Below are positions 45,254-54,773 of a stretch of DNA of 64,000 bases, one piece after another (the first letter of the stretch is position 1; every line of letters starts with the position of its first letter). Source of the stretch: Candidatus Oscillibacter excrementigallinarum (GTDB lineage Bacteria; Bacillota; Clostridia; Oscillospirales; Oscillospiraceae); contig DWZJ01000069.1 in NCBI GenBank assembly GCA_019118245.1, positions 1 through 64,000 on the forward strand. The letters run 5' to 3'. A program made the position numbers and the translations under genes. The notes beneath the pieces were generated by a model. That model saw nothing but the letters and a program-made list of their open reading frames with translations, did not search any database and was not told the origin of the DNA.

Positions 45254-45282
45254 TAAAAAAAGCGGGGCGTCCGCCCCGCTTT
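45254..45282 (-). terminator. Terminator downstream of the 45340-46065 gene
   Basis: AAAAGCGGGGC-GTCC(GGAC on minus)-GCCCCGCTTTT with T-run on the minus strand. Confidence 0.8.
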
Positions 45283-45339
45283 TCCAGATGATCATCCAAA
45301 TTTTCCCGCATTTTCGGATCTCTGCGCCTACGGCGTCCC

Positions 45340-46065
45340 TCACGCCTCTCCGCGCTCCAGCAGCAGGAAGGCGCGGAAGAGATACCGCCCGTCCTCCGTC
45401 TCTTCCAGGGTCAGTTTCTTGCCGCCTCCGGTGAGGATCAGAAGATCCCCTTCCCGCCGTCCGGTCTCGCAGATGAACATGCCTGGGCCGGCATCACTGG
45501 TGAAGTTGTAGAAGGCGTCGTACTCCGGCAGATACAGCAGGTCCGCGGTGCTGTCCGGGAAGGCCGTCAGGTCCGCCGTGGTGATGCCGGCGTGCTCCTC
45601 CAGATAGGCGTCCACATCCGCCCGGCTGTACTTGTGGACCGGCACCGGCATCTGGTCCAGCCGGTCCGTGGAAAAGGGCCAGCCCTCCGCCGCCTTCAGC
45701 GCCTCAAACTCCGCGTCATCCCCTACCGGGCTCTCCCCAAGTCCGAAATAACGCAGGAACTCCACCAGGTCCAGATCCTCCGGCCGTTCATAATAGGAGG
45801 TGAAGAAGCTGCAGACGGGATTCATGTATGAGCCGTTTTCCCGTTCATCAAACGGGGCAAACGCATCGTTCACCTGGGCGATCTCCTCCGCCGTCAGGGC
45901 GTCGGGATCCGCCGGTGTCTCCGGCGCCGGTTCCGCCGTCTCTCCATATGCCGTCTCCGCGGGGAGGTCTTTCCCGGCCTCCGGGGCGGACGACTCTCCT
46001 CCGCAGCCCGTGAGCAGCAGGGCCAGAAGCAGCGCCCCGGCGCAGATGCCGCTGTGTATCCGCAT
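45340..46065 (-). CDS. Hypothetical lipoprotein
   Basis: MRIHSGICAGALLLALLLTGCGGESS lipobox. Confidence 0.75.
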   Translation of the reverse strand: MRIHSGICAGALLLALLLTGCGGESSAPEAGKDLPAETAYGETAEPAPETPADPDALTAEEIAQVNDAFAPFDERENGSYMNPVCSFFTSYYERPEDLDLVEFLRYFGLGESPVGDDAEFEALKAAEGWPFSTDRLDQMPVPVHKYSRADVDAYLEEHAGITTADLTAFPDSTADLLYLPEYDAFYNFTSDAGPGMFICETGRREGDLLILTGGGKKLTLEETEDGRYLFRAFLLLERGEA

Positions 46066-46157
46066 ACGATCCCCTCCTTTTTGTCCAGCATATCACGGGA
46101 CATCTGGCAAATCCCCACAAAGCAGCCACAAATTCCATCAAAACCGTTACAAAAAAG

Positions 46158-46188
46158 CGAGGCCCCGGAGACTGCTCCGGGGCCCTTT
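46158..46188 (-). terminator. Terminator downstream of the isochorismatase-family gene
   Basis: Minus strand GGCCCCGGAG-CAGT-CTCCGGGGCC then TCGCTTTTTT. Confidence 0.8.
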
Positions 46189-46190
46189 GC

Positions 46191-46739
46191 TCACATCTCG
46201 TGCTCCACCGTGATCTGGCAGGGTTTCATGGCCGCCAGGGCGGTCCGATGGCTCTCCGGCGTCACGCCGGCGCAGCAGGCGGCATCCACCGCCACCTCCG
46301 CCTCCGGCAGGAAGGCCTTCGCCAGCAGGGCATTGGAAATGACGCAGATGTCCGTGCACAGGCCGATGAGCGTGATCCGCTCCACGCCCGGCTTTCCCTG
46401 GCGGCGCAGGTCCTCGTCCTGGGCCTTCAGCAGCGCCCCCAGGACCTGGCTGCCAAAGGTGGGCTTGTCGATGGGGTGTTCCGCGTATTTCCGCAGGGGC
46501 TCCACGATCTCCCATCCCTCCGTTCCCCGGACACAGTGGGGCACCGGCAGGTTTCTCCCCTCCTGGGTGTCCAGGTAATCCGCCTCATGGGTGTCCCGGG
46601 TGAAAAGCACCCGTTCTCCCCGGCGTAGGCCCTCTTCGACACGGTCCACCACCCGGGGCACGATCTCCCGGGCCTCCGGCGTCCCCAGCGCGCCGGAGAC
46701 AAAGTCGTTCTGCATATCCACAACGATCAGCACATTCAT
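46191..46739 (-). CDS. Isochorismatase-family cysteine hydrolase (nicotinamidase-like)
   Basis: MNVLIVVDMQNDFVSGALGTPEA...VLFTRDTHEADYLDTQEGRNLPVPHCVRGTEGWEI...LIGLCTDICVISNALLAKAFLPEAEVAVDAACCAGVTPESH. Confidence 0.9.
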   Translation of the reverse strand: MNVLIVVDMQNDFVSGALGTPEAREIVPRVVDRVEEGLRRGERVLFTRDTHEADYLDTQEGRNLPVPHCVRGTEGWEIVEPLRKYAEHPIDKPTFGSQVLGALLKAQDEDLRRQGKPGVERITLIGLCTDICVISNALLAKAFLPEAEVAVDAACCAGVTPESHRTALAAMKPCQITVEHEM

Positions 46740-46820
46740 GGCAATGCCTCCTTTGCCCCATCATAGCAGACTCCCATCAACGCCGCAAGGTCTTTCTCCG
46801 GCGGACCGGGAAAAGGAGGT

Positions 46821-46849
46821 TGACTTCTCTATCCATCCGGGTTAAGATA
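46821..46849 (+). promoter_or_regulatory. Promoter upstream of NSS transporter gene
   Basis: TTGACT - 17 bp - TAAGAT, followed by leader hairpin CGCAGGAC-GCA-GTCCTGCG. Confidence 0.65.
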
Positions 46850-46910
46850 GGTGAGGTCTGTTCGCAGGACGCAGTCCTGCGGACATGAAAAGAGAGAAGG
46901 AGAGAGAATC

Positions 46911-48359
46911 TTGCGTCGAGAAAACTTCCGGTCCCGTTTGGGATTCATCCTGGTGAGCGCCGGCTGCGCCATCGGCATCGGAAACGTGTGGAAATTCCCC
47001 TACGTCACCGGTGCCAACGGCGGCGGCGTGTTCGTGCTGTTTTACATCATTTCCCTGATCATCATGGGCGTGCCCATCCTGACCATGGAGCTGGCGGTGG
47101 GCCGTGCAAGCCGCAAGAGCGCGGTGCTGGGCTACAAGGCCCTGGAGCCCAAAGGCAGCCGCTGGCATGTCCATGGCTGGCTGTGCGTCATCGGCTGCTG
47201 CCTGCTGATGATGTACTACACCACCGTCTCCGGCTGGATGCTGGGCTACTGTGTCAAATTCGCAACCGGCACCTTCAGTGGGATGCAGCCCTCCGACGTG
47301 GATGCCGTATGGTCCGCCCTGCAGGCCAATCCCGGTGAGATGGCCCTGTGGATGGTGATCACCGTGGTGGCGGGCTTCCTGGTGTGCAGCTTCGGCCTGC
47401 AGAAGGGGCTGGAGCGGATCAGCAAGTGGATGATGATCTGCCTGCTGGTGCTGATCGTCATTCTGGCCATCAACAGCCTGACCCTGGAGGGCGCCATCGA
47501 GGGTGTGAAGTTCTACCTGGTGCCGGACTTTGCCCGGGCCGCGGAGGTGGGCATCGGCAACGTGATCGTGGCCGCCATGAACCAGTCCTTCTTCACACTG
47601 AGCCTGGGCATCGCCGCCATGGAGATCTTCGGCAGCTATATGTCCGACGCCAACCGCCTCCCCGGCGAGGCCGTGCGGATCTGCTGCCTGGACACCTTCG
47701 TGGCCTTCATGTCCGGCATGATCATCTTCCCCGCCTGCTTCAGCTTCGGCATCGAGGCGGACAGCGGCCCCAACCTGATCTTCCTGACCCTGCCCCGGGT
47801 GTTCGTCAGCATGACCGGCGGCCGGCTGTGGGGCGCCCTGTTCTTCCTGTTTTTGACCTTCGCCAGCTTCACCACCGTGCTGGCGGTGTTTGAGAACATC
47901 ATGGCCAGCTGCATGGACAACTTCGGCTGGTCCCGGAAGAAGGCCACCATCGTCTGCGGCGTGTTCATCCTGCTGGCCAGCTTCCCCTGCGTGCTGGGCT
48001 TCAACGTCTGGTCCTTCGGCGCTCCGCTGCCCAACGGCGCCACCGGCAATATCATGGACATTGAGGACTTCCTGGTCAGCAACCTGCTGCTGCCCATCGG
48101 CTCCATGATCTATCTGCTGTTCTGTGTCAGCAAGTGGGGCTGGGGCTTCGACAACTACCTGGCGGAGGCCAACAAGGGCACCGGCCTGGGAATGTCCCCC
48201 AAGCTGAAGCCCTACTTTCAGCTCATCCTGCCCCTGCTGATCCTGGTGATCCTGCTGGTGGGCCTGGACGGCTGGGGCTGGCGGACGCTGGTCTGCGCCG
48301 CCGTGGTCCTCTTCGTGTGGTTCATGGCCCGGCGCAGCGCCCCCAGGGCCGCCAGCTGA
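46911..48359 (+). CDS. Neurotransmitter:sodium symporter (NSS) family transporter
   Basis: LGFILVSAGCAIGIGNVWKFPYVTGANGGGVFVLFYIISLIIMGVPILTMELAVGR; TTG start inferred. Confidence 0.94.
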   Translation: MRRENFRSRLGFILVSAGCAIGIGNVWKFPYVTGANGGGVFVLFYIISLIIMGVPILTMELAVGRASRKSAVLGYKALEPKGSRWHVHGWLCVIGCCLLMMYYTTVSGWMLGYCVKFATGTFSGMQPSDVDAVWSALQANPGEMALWMVITVVAGFLVCSFGLQKGLERISKWMMICLLVLIVILAINSLTLEGAIEGVKFYLVPDFARAAEVGIGNVIVAAMNQSFFTLSLGIAAMEIFGSYMSDANRLPGEAVRICCLDTFVAFMSGMIIFPACFSFGIEADSGPNLIFLTLPRVFVSMTGGRLWGALFFLFLTFASFTTVLAVFENIMASCMDNFGWSRKKATIVCGVFILLASFPCVLGFNVWSFGAPLPNGATGNIMDIEDFLVSNLLLPIGSMIYLLFCVSKWGWGFDNYLAEANKGTGLGMSPKLKPYFQLILPLLILVILLVGLDGWGWRTLVCAAVVLFVWFMARRSAPRAAS

Positions 48360-48430
48360 ATCCTGTTTCCTTTTCCAAAGAGGGCCGCCAAATACCGGCC
48401 CCTCATACGGACAGCAAAAGCTCTCCGCGC

Positions 48431-48479
48431 AATGCCTTGGAGGTGCCGGTGACCGGGTCACTGGCACCTCCAAGGCATT
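48431..48479. repeat. 49-bp near-perfect palindrome between convergent genes
   Basis: AATGCCTTGGAGGTGCCGGTGACC-G-GGTCACTGGCACCTCCAAGGCATT; 24-bp arms with a single G-T wobble. Confidence 0.85.
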
Positions 48480-48577
48480 TGGGGACTTATATGAAACGCA
48501 TCGGGTCACGGACGGCTCTTCATGATCAGGAGAAATACAGGTGGCTGGTCAAATCAGATCCGCAGAGGCCATGCGTT

Positions 48578-49045
48578 TTATCCCTCCATGGCGCGCAGCA
48601 GATTCACCATCTCGATGGCGCCCTGGGCGCACTCAGCCCCCTTGTTGCCGGCCTTGGAGCCCGCCCGCTCGATGGCCTGCTCGATGGTGTCCGTGGTGAG
48701 GACGCCGAACAGCACCGGCACGCCGCTCTCCAGCGCCGCGTGGGCCACGCCCTTGGACACCTCGGCGCACACATAGTCGTAGTGGCTGGTGGAGCCCCGG
48801 ATCACCGCTCCCAGGGCGATGACGGCGTCGTACTTCCCGCTCCCGGCCATCCTGGCGGCTACCAGCGGGATCTCAAAGGCGCCGGGGACCCAGGCCACGT
48901 GGATGTCGTCTCCCCGGACGCCCCGGCGCAGCAGGCCGTCCTCACAGCCGGAGAGGAGCTTGGAGACGATGAACTCATTGAACCGGGCGCACACCACGCC
49001 CACCCGAATACCTTCCGCGACCAGATTGCCCTCATAGACTTTCAT
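48578..49045 (-). CDS. ribH: 6,7-dimethyl-8-ribityllumazine synthase
   Basis: [28 protein letters not shown]...[48 protein letters not shown]. Confidence 0.97.
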   Translation of the reverse strand: MKVYEGNLVAEGIRVGVVCARFNEFIVSKLLSGCEDGLLRRGVRGDDIHVAWVPGAFEIPLVAARMAGSGKYDAVIALGAVIRGSTSHYDYVCAEVSKGVAHAALESGVPVLFGVLTTDTIEQAIERAGSKAGNKGAECAQGAIEMVNLLRAMEG

Positions 49046-49109
49046 ATTGTTTGTCCTCCTCGAATAGTAAAATTATAATGATCCCTTATTCTGCCAACAG
49101 GGGCGGGGC

Positions 49110-50312
49110 TCAGTACCGTACCAGGTGCCCCATCCGCTGCTGCTTGGTCCGCAGGTAGTAGAGGTCCTCCGCCGTGGCGGGGATCTGGATGGGCACCCGC
49201 TCCACGATCTCCAGGCCAAAGTCCGACAGCTGGTAGATCTTGTCCGGGTTGTTGGTCAGCAGCCGCATGGTCCTGACTCCCAGGTCCCGAAGGATCTGGG
49301 CCCCGGTCCAGTACTCCCGCAGGTCCGGGGCAAAGCCCAGCTTCACATTGGCGTCCACCGTGTCCAGTCCCTGCTCCTGGAGGGCGTAGGCCTTCAGCTT
49401 GTTGATGAGACCGATGCCCCGGCCCTCCTGCCGCATGTACAGCACCACGCCCCGGCCCTCTGCCTCGATCTGGCGCATGGCTGCGGAGAGCTGCTCTCCG
49501 CAGTCGCAGCGCTTGGAGCCGAACACGTCCCCGGTGAGGCACTCGGAGTGGACCCGGCACAGCACGTTTTCCCCGCCGCCGATGTCCCCTTTTACAAGGG
49601 CCACGTGGTGTTCGCCGGTCAAGTCGTTGACGTAGCCATAGATCCGGAAGTCGCCGTATCGGGTGGGCATTTTGGCCGCGGCCTCCCGGACCACGTGCTT
49701 GTCGTGGCGGCGGCAGTAGTCCTGGAGGGCCTGGATGGTCAGCACCTTCAGCCCCCATTCCTTTGCTTTCTCTAGCAGCTCCGTGGTGCGCATCATGGTG
49801 CCGTCGTCCCGCATGATCTCACAGCATAGTCCGCATTGGGGGAGCCCCGCCAGCCGGCACAGGTCCACGGTGGCCTCTGTGTGGCCGCTGCGCACCAGCA
49901 CGCCGCCCCGCCGGGCTACCAGCGGGAACACATGACCGGGCCGGCGCAGGTCCTCCGGCCGGGTGGCCGGGTCCACGCACTTGCGGCAGGTGTAGCCCCG
50001 CTCCTCCGCGCTGATGCCGGTGGTGGTGTCCACGTGGTCGATGGACACCGTGAAGGCGGTGGAGTGGTTGTCAGTGTTCACCTTCACCATCTGCTCCAGG
50101 CCCAGCCGGTCTGCGACCTCGGCGCTCATGGGGGTGCAGATGAGACCCTTGGCGTGGACGGCCATAAAGTTGACGTTCTCGGTAGTGGCGAACTGGGCGG
50201 CACAGATCAGGTCCCCCTCGTTCTCCCGGTCCGGGTCGTCAATGGTGATGATGAGGTGGCCGGCGCGGAGTTCCTCCAGCGCCTCCGCCACCGTGCAGAA
50301 TTGGGAATCCAT
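49110..50312 (-). CDS. ribBA: Bifunctional DHBP synthase / GTP cyclohydrolase II
   Basis: [23 protein letters not shown]...[25 protein letters not shown]...[22 protein letters not shown]...[31 protein letters not shown]. Confidence 0.97.
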   Translation of the reverse strand: MDSQFCTVAEALEELRAGHLIITIDDPDRENEGDLICAAQFATTENVNFMAVHAKGLICTPMSAEVADRLGLEQMVKVNTDNHSTAFTVSIDHVDTTTGISAEERGYTCRKCVDPATRPEDLRRPGHVFPLVARRGGVLVRSGHTEATVDLCRLAGLPQCGLCCEIMRDDGTMMRTTELLEKAKEWGLKVLTIQALQDYCRRHDKHVVREAAAKMPTRYGDFRIYGYVNDLTGEHHVALVKGDIGGGENVLCRVHSECLTGDVFGSKRCDCGEQLSAAMRQIEAEGRGVVLYMRQEGRGIGLINKLKAYALQEQGLDTVDANVKLGFAPDLREYWTGAQILRDLGVRTMRLLTNNPDKIYQLSDFGLEIVERVPIQIPATAEDLYYLRTKQQRMGHLVRY

Positions 50313-50329
50313 GGGTCGTTCCTCCTTGT

Positions 50330-50977
50330 TCAAAATCCGTTTTCCATCAAAAATTCCAGGGAGATGCCGCCCTTGGGGGCGGTGTCCGCCACCGGGCGCA
50401 GCAGCTTCTCCACATACTTGCCGATGATGTCCGTCTCCAGGTTGACGATGTCCCCCGGCCGTTTGCGGCCCAGCACCGTCACCGCCGCCGTGTGGGGGAT
50501 GACGGACACGGAGAACCGGTCCGCCGCCACGGACGCCACCGTCAGAGAGATGCCGTCGATGGCGATGGAGCCCTTCTCCACGATGTACCGCAGCAGGGCC
50601 GGGGCGGCGGAGACGGTGTACCACACGGCGTTGTCGTCCCGCCGCGTTTCGGCGATGGTGCCGGTGCCGTCGATGTGGCCGGAGACGATGTGACCCCCGA
50701 ACCGGCCGTCCGCCGCCATGGCCCGCTCCAGATTCACCGGGCTTCCCGGGATCAGGACCCCCAGGGAGGAGCGGCGGAGCGTCTCGTGCATCACGTCAGC
50801 AGTGAAGCCGTGGCCGTCCACGGAGGTGGCGGTGAGGCAGACCCCATTGACCGCCACGCTGTCGCCGAGCTTCAAATCGGACAGCACCGTCGCCGCCCCG
50901 ATGGACAGCACCGCCGAGTGGGCGCCCCGCCGGATGGAGCGGATGGTGCCCATCTCCTCAACGATCCCCGTAAACAT
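50330..50977 (-). CDS. ribE: Riboflavin synthase alpha chain
   Basis: [15 protein letters not shown]...[36 protein letters not shown]...[25 protein letters not shown]. Confidence 0.97.
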   Translation of the reverse strand: MFTGIVEEMGTIRSIRRGAHSAVLSIGAATVLSDLKLGDSVAVNGVCLTATSVDGHGFTADVMHETLRRSSLGVLIPGSPVNLERAMAADGRFGGHIVSGHIDGTGTIAETRRDDNAVWYTVSAAPALLRYIVEKGSIAIDGISLTVASVAADRFSVSVIPHTAAVTVLGRKRPGDIVNLETDIIGKYVEKLLRPVADTAPKGGISLEFLMENGF

Positions 50978-52064
50978 CCGTGTCCACCTCTCCTTCCAGC
51001 AAAAAGTCCTCCCCCAGCCGGGTGACGGTGGTGTTCCGCAAACGCGCCGCCTGGGCCGGGAGCTCCACTCCCGTGCCCTCCACCGGGGATTTGGCCCCGA
51101 CGCCGCCGAAGAGCTTGGGGGCGATGTAGGCCTGGACCCGCTGCACCAGTCCCGCCTCCAGCATGGACCAGTTCAGGGTGCCGCCGCCCTCCAGCAGCAC
51201 GCCGTCGATCTCCGCCGCCCCCAGGCGGTCCATCAGGGCAGACAGGTCCACATGGCCCTCCCGCTCCGGCAGCTGCCACACCTGACAGCCGGCGGCGGTA
51301 TAGGGGGCGATCCGCTCACCGTCCGTCTCGCAGGTGGCCAGGATGGTCTCCACCTCGTTGGCGGTGCGGACGATCCGGCTGTCCAGCGGCGTCCGCAGAC
51401 GGGTGTCGCAGATCACCCGCACCGGGTTCCGGCCATTTTCCATCCGGCAGGTCAGCAGAGGGTCGTCCGCCAGCACGGTGCCCACCCCCGCCAGAATGCC
51501 CCGGTACCGGTGCCGGTCCTGGTGGACCCTCTGCCGGGCCGCCTCCCCGGTGATCCACCGGGAGGCCCCGGTGCGGGTGGCGATCTTTCCGTCTAGGGTC
51601 ATGGCGTACTTCATCACCACGTAAGGCCGCTTGGTGCGGATGTAGTGGAAGAACACCGGGTTCAGGGCGTCACACTCCGCCTGGAGCACGCCGGTCTCCA
51701 CCTCCACCCCATGGGAGCGGATGATCTCCACGCCCTTGCCCGCCACCAGCGGGTTGGGATCCATGCTGCCCACCACCACCCGGCGGATGCCGGCGGAGAG
51801 GATGGCGTCCGTGCAGGGGGGCTGGCGTCCGGTGTGGCAGCAGGGCTCCAGGGTCACATACAGGGCGGCCCCCGCCGGGGCCTCCCGGCAGTCCGCCAGG
51901 GCGGCCCGCTCGGCGTGGAGACCGCCGCACCGGGCGTGCCAGCCCTGGCCGAGAATGCGCCCCTCCTTCACCAGCACCGCCCCCACCAGGGGGTTGGGGC
52001 TGACCCAGCCCACGCCCCGCTCCGCCAGCGTCAGGGCCAGGCGCATATAGTCACAGTCGTTCAT
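50958..52064 (-). CDS. ribD: Bifunctional riboflavin biosynthesis deaminase/reductase
   Basis: MRLALTLAERGVGWVSPNPLVGAVLVKEGRILGQGWHARCGGLHAERAAL...YVTLEPCCHTGRQPPCTDAI...LLEGGGTLNWSMLEAGLVQRVQAYIAPKLFGG. Confidence 0.97.
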   Translation of the reverse strand: MNDCDYMRLALTLAERGVGWVSPNPLVGAVLVKEGRILGQGWHARCGGLHAERAALADCREAPAGAALYVTLEPCCHTGRQPPCTDAILSAGIRRVVVGSMDPNPLVAGKGVEIIRSHGVEVETGVLQAECDALNPVFFHYIRTKRPYVVMKYAMTLDGKIATRTGASRWITGEAARQRVHQDRHRYRGILAGVGTVLADDPLLTCRMENGRNPVRVICDTRLRTPLDSRIVRTANEVETILATCETDGERIAPYTAAGCQVWQLPEREGHVDLSALMDRLGAAEIDGVLLEGGGTLNWSMLEAGLVQRVQAYIAPKLFGGVGAKSPVEGTGVELPAQAARLRNTTVTRLGEDFLLEGEVDTDVYGDR

Positions 52065-52078
52065 GGTTCGCCTCCGAA

Positions 52079-52108
52079 AAAAAGATGCCCTGAACCAGCG
52101 GTTCAGAG
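52079..52108 (-). terminator. Intrinsic terminator between the FMN riboswitch and ribD (expression platform)
   Basis: Minus strand CTGAACC-GCT-GGTTCAG-GGCATC-TTTTTTT just upstream of the ribD RBS. Confidence 0.75.
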
Positions 52109-52222
52109 CGTCGTGAAAAAGCGGAACAGCCTCCGCCCACAGAACCAAAAACGCCCCGGAATGCACGCATTCCAGAGCGAACGTCCATGGACGCAGGAAA
52201 CAGGTCCCCTGCGGTCGCACGA

Positions 52223-52332
52223 TCTTCTTCCATCCAGACTATACTGTCGGCCCCGGAGTTTCACCGGGTCATGCCTTTCGGCTCGCGGGCTGTACCGCCG
52301 GTGGGGAATTGCACCCCGCCCTGAAGATCCTG
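52223..52332 (-). ncRNA. FMN riboswitch (RFN element)
   Basis: Minus strand AGGATCTTCAGGGCGGGGTGCAATTCCCCACCGGCGGTACAGCCCGCGAGCC...GACCCGGTGAAACTCCGGGGCCGACAGTATAGTCTGGATGGAAGAAG. Confidence 0.97.
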
Positions 52333-52427
52333 ATTCAGTTGGTCCGATTATACGCCTCGCTCTCCCCGTTGTCAAGATATGGGCCATCTGAAAAAAGGGG
52401 CGGCAAATGCCGCCCCCCTTTTGCCGC

Positions 52428-54545
52428 TCAGGCACCCAGGTATGGTCCCCAGAACCGCTCCAGCATCACCGCGAACTGGGCCCGGGTGGCGGTGCCCTGG
52501 GGATCCAGCCGCCCGTCGCTGGTGCCGTAGAGCACCCCCGCGCCGCAGGCCCACTGCAGGGCCGGGACGGCGTACTCCGCCGCGTCGAAGGCGTCGGGGT
52601 AGCTCAAAATATTGGTGTCCTCTCCCACGGACACGTCCATACCCTGGCTCTGGGCGAAGCGGTACAGCAGCGCCGCCAGCTGCTGGCGGGTCACCGCGCC
52701 GCCGGGGGCGGTACCGTCGGAGATGCCGCTCTCCACGGCCCAGGCCCGGGCCGCCGCCATGTCCGCCGGGGCCCCGCCGGAGAGCCGGGCCAAAATCATC
52801 CACACCTGCTGGCGGGAGATGGAGGCGCCGGGGCTGAAGGCGGCGGCGCTGGTGCCGCTGACATAGCCGTTTTCGTAGGCCCAGGCGATGGCGTCACGGG
52901 CCCAGTAGTCCTCCGGCACATCGGCGAAGGGCGTCCCCTGGGAGACCTCCCGGAAGGTCACTTCAATGGTCACCCGGCCCCGGGGCTGTTCAAAGGTGTA
53001 CGTCCCGTCGCCGTTGTCCGTGACCTCCACCTCGTCCCCGTCCCGGTCGGTGACGGAGACCTCCTCCACCTCAAATCCCGGGTCGGGGGCAACGGTGAGG
53101 GTGACCTCCTCCCCCGCCTCCGGGGTGCGGGGGTTCACCTTCACCGTGCCGCCGTCCCCCACGTCCAGCACCGGGGAATAGGTGGGGCGGCTGGAGCCGC
53201 CGCTGGAGTTGCTGGCAAATTCGGCGGTCAGGCTCCGGTCCCCGGTCAGGGGGAAAGCATAGCTTTCGTCGGCGCTCACCTGCGCGCCGTTCTCCGTCCA
53301 GCGGATAAAGCGGTAGCCGCTGTCGGGGACGGCAGTGACGGTGACGGTGGAGTTTTCTTCAAAGGTCCCGCCGCCGCTGGCCGTGCCGCCGTCCCCGGCG
53401 GTGACGGTGACGGTCCACAGTTTCACCCACTTGGCATAGTAGGTTTTGGCCCCCGTGTCGGCGGCGGTGATCTCCGCCACCGGGCTGCCGGAGAAACCGC
53501 TGTCCTCATACCAGCCCTTGAACGCATAACCGTCCCAGGTGATGTCCTCCGCCGTGGGCAGCGCCGCGCCCGTACCGTAGGTATAGCTGGTAACATCTTT
53601 CCCATCGGCGATAGTGCCGCCGTTGGCCTCCAGCGTGACGCTGTAATCCGCGAGTTTCCACTGGGCATAGAGTATGACGGTCCCACCGTCTGTGTCGGTC
53701 AGTTTTTTTACCTTCTGTTTGTCCGTATAGGAAGTGCCGCTGCCGTCCGCCTTTGTATTCCACCCGGTAAAATCATGGCCCGTCCAGGTAAAGCTGTTGG
53801 CGGTAAGGGCCTTTTCCTCGTCGTAGTCGAACGACTGGTTGGCCATCGTGCCGCTGCCGCCGTTTCCGTTGAAGGTGACAGTATACCCTGTCGGCTGAGG
53901 CTGTGTGTCCGTGATGTGCACGTAGTCAAAGGAGGTGGCATAGCCGGATTCGGACCAGTTGCCGATGACAAGGGTTCTTTCGCCGCCCACATCGGCGTCG
54001 GCGATATAGCCTATATCATTGCCGTTGAGGATGACGTGCAGGGCGTTGTCCGTCTCGATCCACACCTTAAGCGTGTTTGTGCCGCCATCGGACACAGCGC
54101 CTACGGCGCTCCCAACGCTTTGACCGCTGAGTGAGACTTCCAGCTCGCCAGTGGTGTAGGCTTCTGCGGAGAGACTGCCCAATGTGAAAAGCTCCGTCCG
54201 AGCGCCTTCGCCCGTACTCGCCGCCCTTATAGTTCTGAAGGCCATGGAAAGGCTGAAGCCTGCCCCTCCGTTGAGCTCCAGATCGACCGAGGCATTGCCA
54301 ACTTGGCCCTCCTGCGTTTTCATCCAGCCGTCTTCAAAAAAGATAGCGCCGTCCCTGGTGAGCGTGTTGTCGTTGCCGCTGCTGTCGGAAGTGTCGTTGT
54401 CGTTGAAGTCCCATGTCCCCACAGGCCGCGTCTGAGAGGGAACAGCTTGCGATCCGCCGGCCGGCTCCGCCGCCAGCGTCGTGGCGGGCAGCAGGGTCCA
54501 ACACAACGCCAGGGCCATGCAAACGCTCCAAAACCGTCTTTTCAT
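52428..54545 (-). CDS. Secreted surface protein: LamG-like domain, InlB-type repeats, SLH domains
   Basis: Signal peptide; YTVTFNGNGGSGTMANQSFDYDEEKALTANSFTWTGHDFTGWNTKADGSGTSY and a second such repeat; C-terminal FADVPEDYWARDAIAWAYENGYVSGTSAAAFSPGASISRQQVWMIL (SLH). Confidence 0.93.
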   Translation of the reverse strand: MKRRFWSVCMALALCWTLLPATTLAAEPAGGSQAVPSQTRPVGTWDFNDNDTSDSSGNDNTLTRDGAIFFEDGWMKTQEGQVGNASVDLELNGGAGFSLSMAFRTIRAASTGEGARTELFTLGSLSAEAYTTGELEVSLSGQSVGSAVGAVSDGGTNTLKVWIETDNALHVILNGNDIGYIADADVGGERTLVIGNWSESGYATSFDYVHITDTQPQPTGYTVTFNGNGGSGTMANQSFDYDEEKALTANSFTWTGHDFTGWNTKADGSGTSYTDKQKVKKLTDTDGGTVILYAQWKLADYSVTLEANGGTIADGKDVTSYTYGTGAALPTAEDITWDGYAFKGWYEDSGFSGSPVAEITAADTGAKTYYAKWVKLWTVTVTAGDGGTASGGGTFEENSTVTVTAVPDSGYRFIRWTENGAQVSADESYAFPLTGDRSLTAEFASNSSGGSSRPTYSPVLDVGDGGTVKVNPRTPEAGEEVTLTVAPDPGFEVEEVSVTDRDGDEVEVTDNGDGTYTFEQPRGRVTIEVTFREVSQGTPFADVPEDYWARDAIAWAYENGYVSGTSAAAFSPGASISRQQVWMILARLSGGAPADMAAARAWAVESGISDGTAPGGAVTRQQLAALLYRFAQSQGMDVSVGEDTNILSYPDAFDAAEYAVPALQWACGAGVLYGTSDGRLDPQGTATRAQFAVMLERFWGPYLGA

Positions 54546-54580
54546 GCAAGGTACCTCCTGTTCTTTGACCAGGTCTGGTT

Positions 54581-54624
54581 GTCGTATGGGTCCCCCATAC
54601 GACACAATGGCCATGGCCATTGTG
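54581..54624. promoter_or_regulatory. Two abutting palindromes in the leader of the SLH surface-protein gene
   Basis: GTCGTATGGG-TCC-CCCATACGAC (54581-54603) and CACAATGGCCATGGCCATTGTG (54603-54624, perfect). Confidence 0.8.
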
Positions 54625-54773
54625 ATTTTTTTGTTGGGTGAGGCAAAACCGGACCTCTACGCCGCTATTATACCACAGCTTTTTCCGCCGCGCTATTCTC
54701 ACTTTTGAGCCGAAAAAGGTGTGTCAAAAAATTTCAAAAGATTCTATGCGCCATTGCGAACAGAAAGCTGGGC

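Noticed and set aside
52407-54134. 575-aa plus-strand ORF
   Set aside because: Antisense to the SLH/InlB-repeat surface protein.
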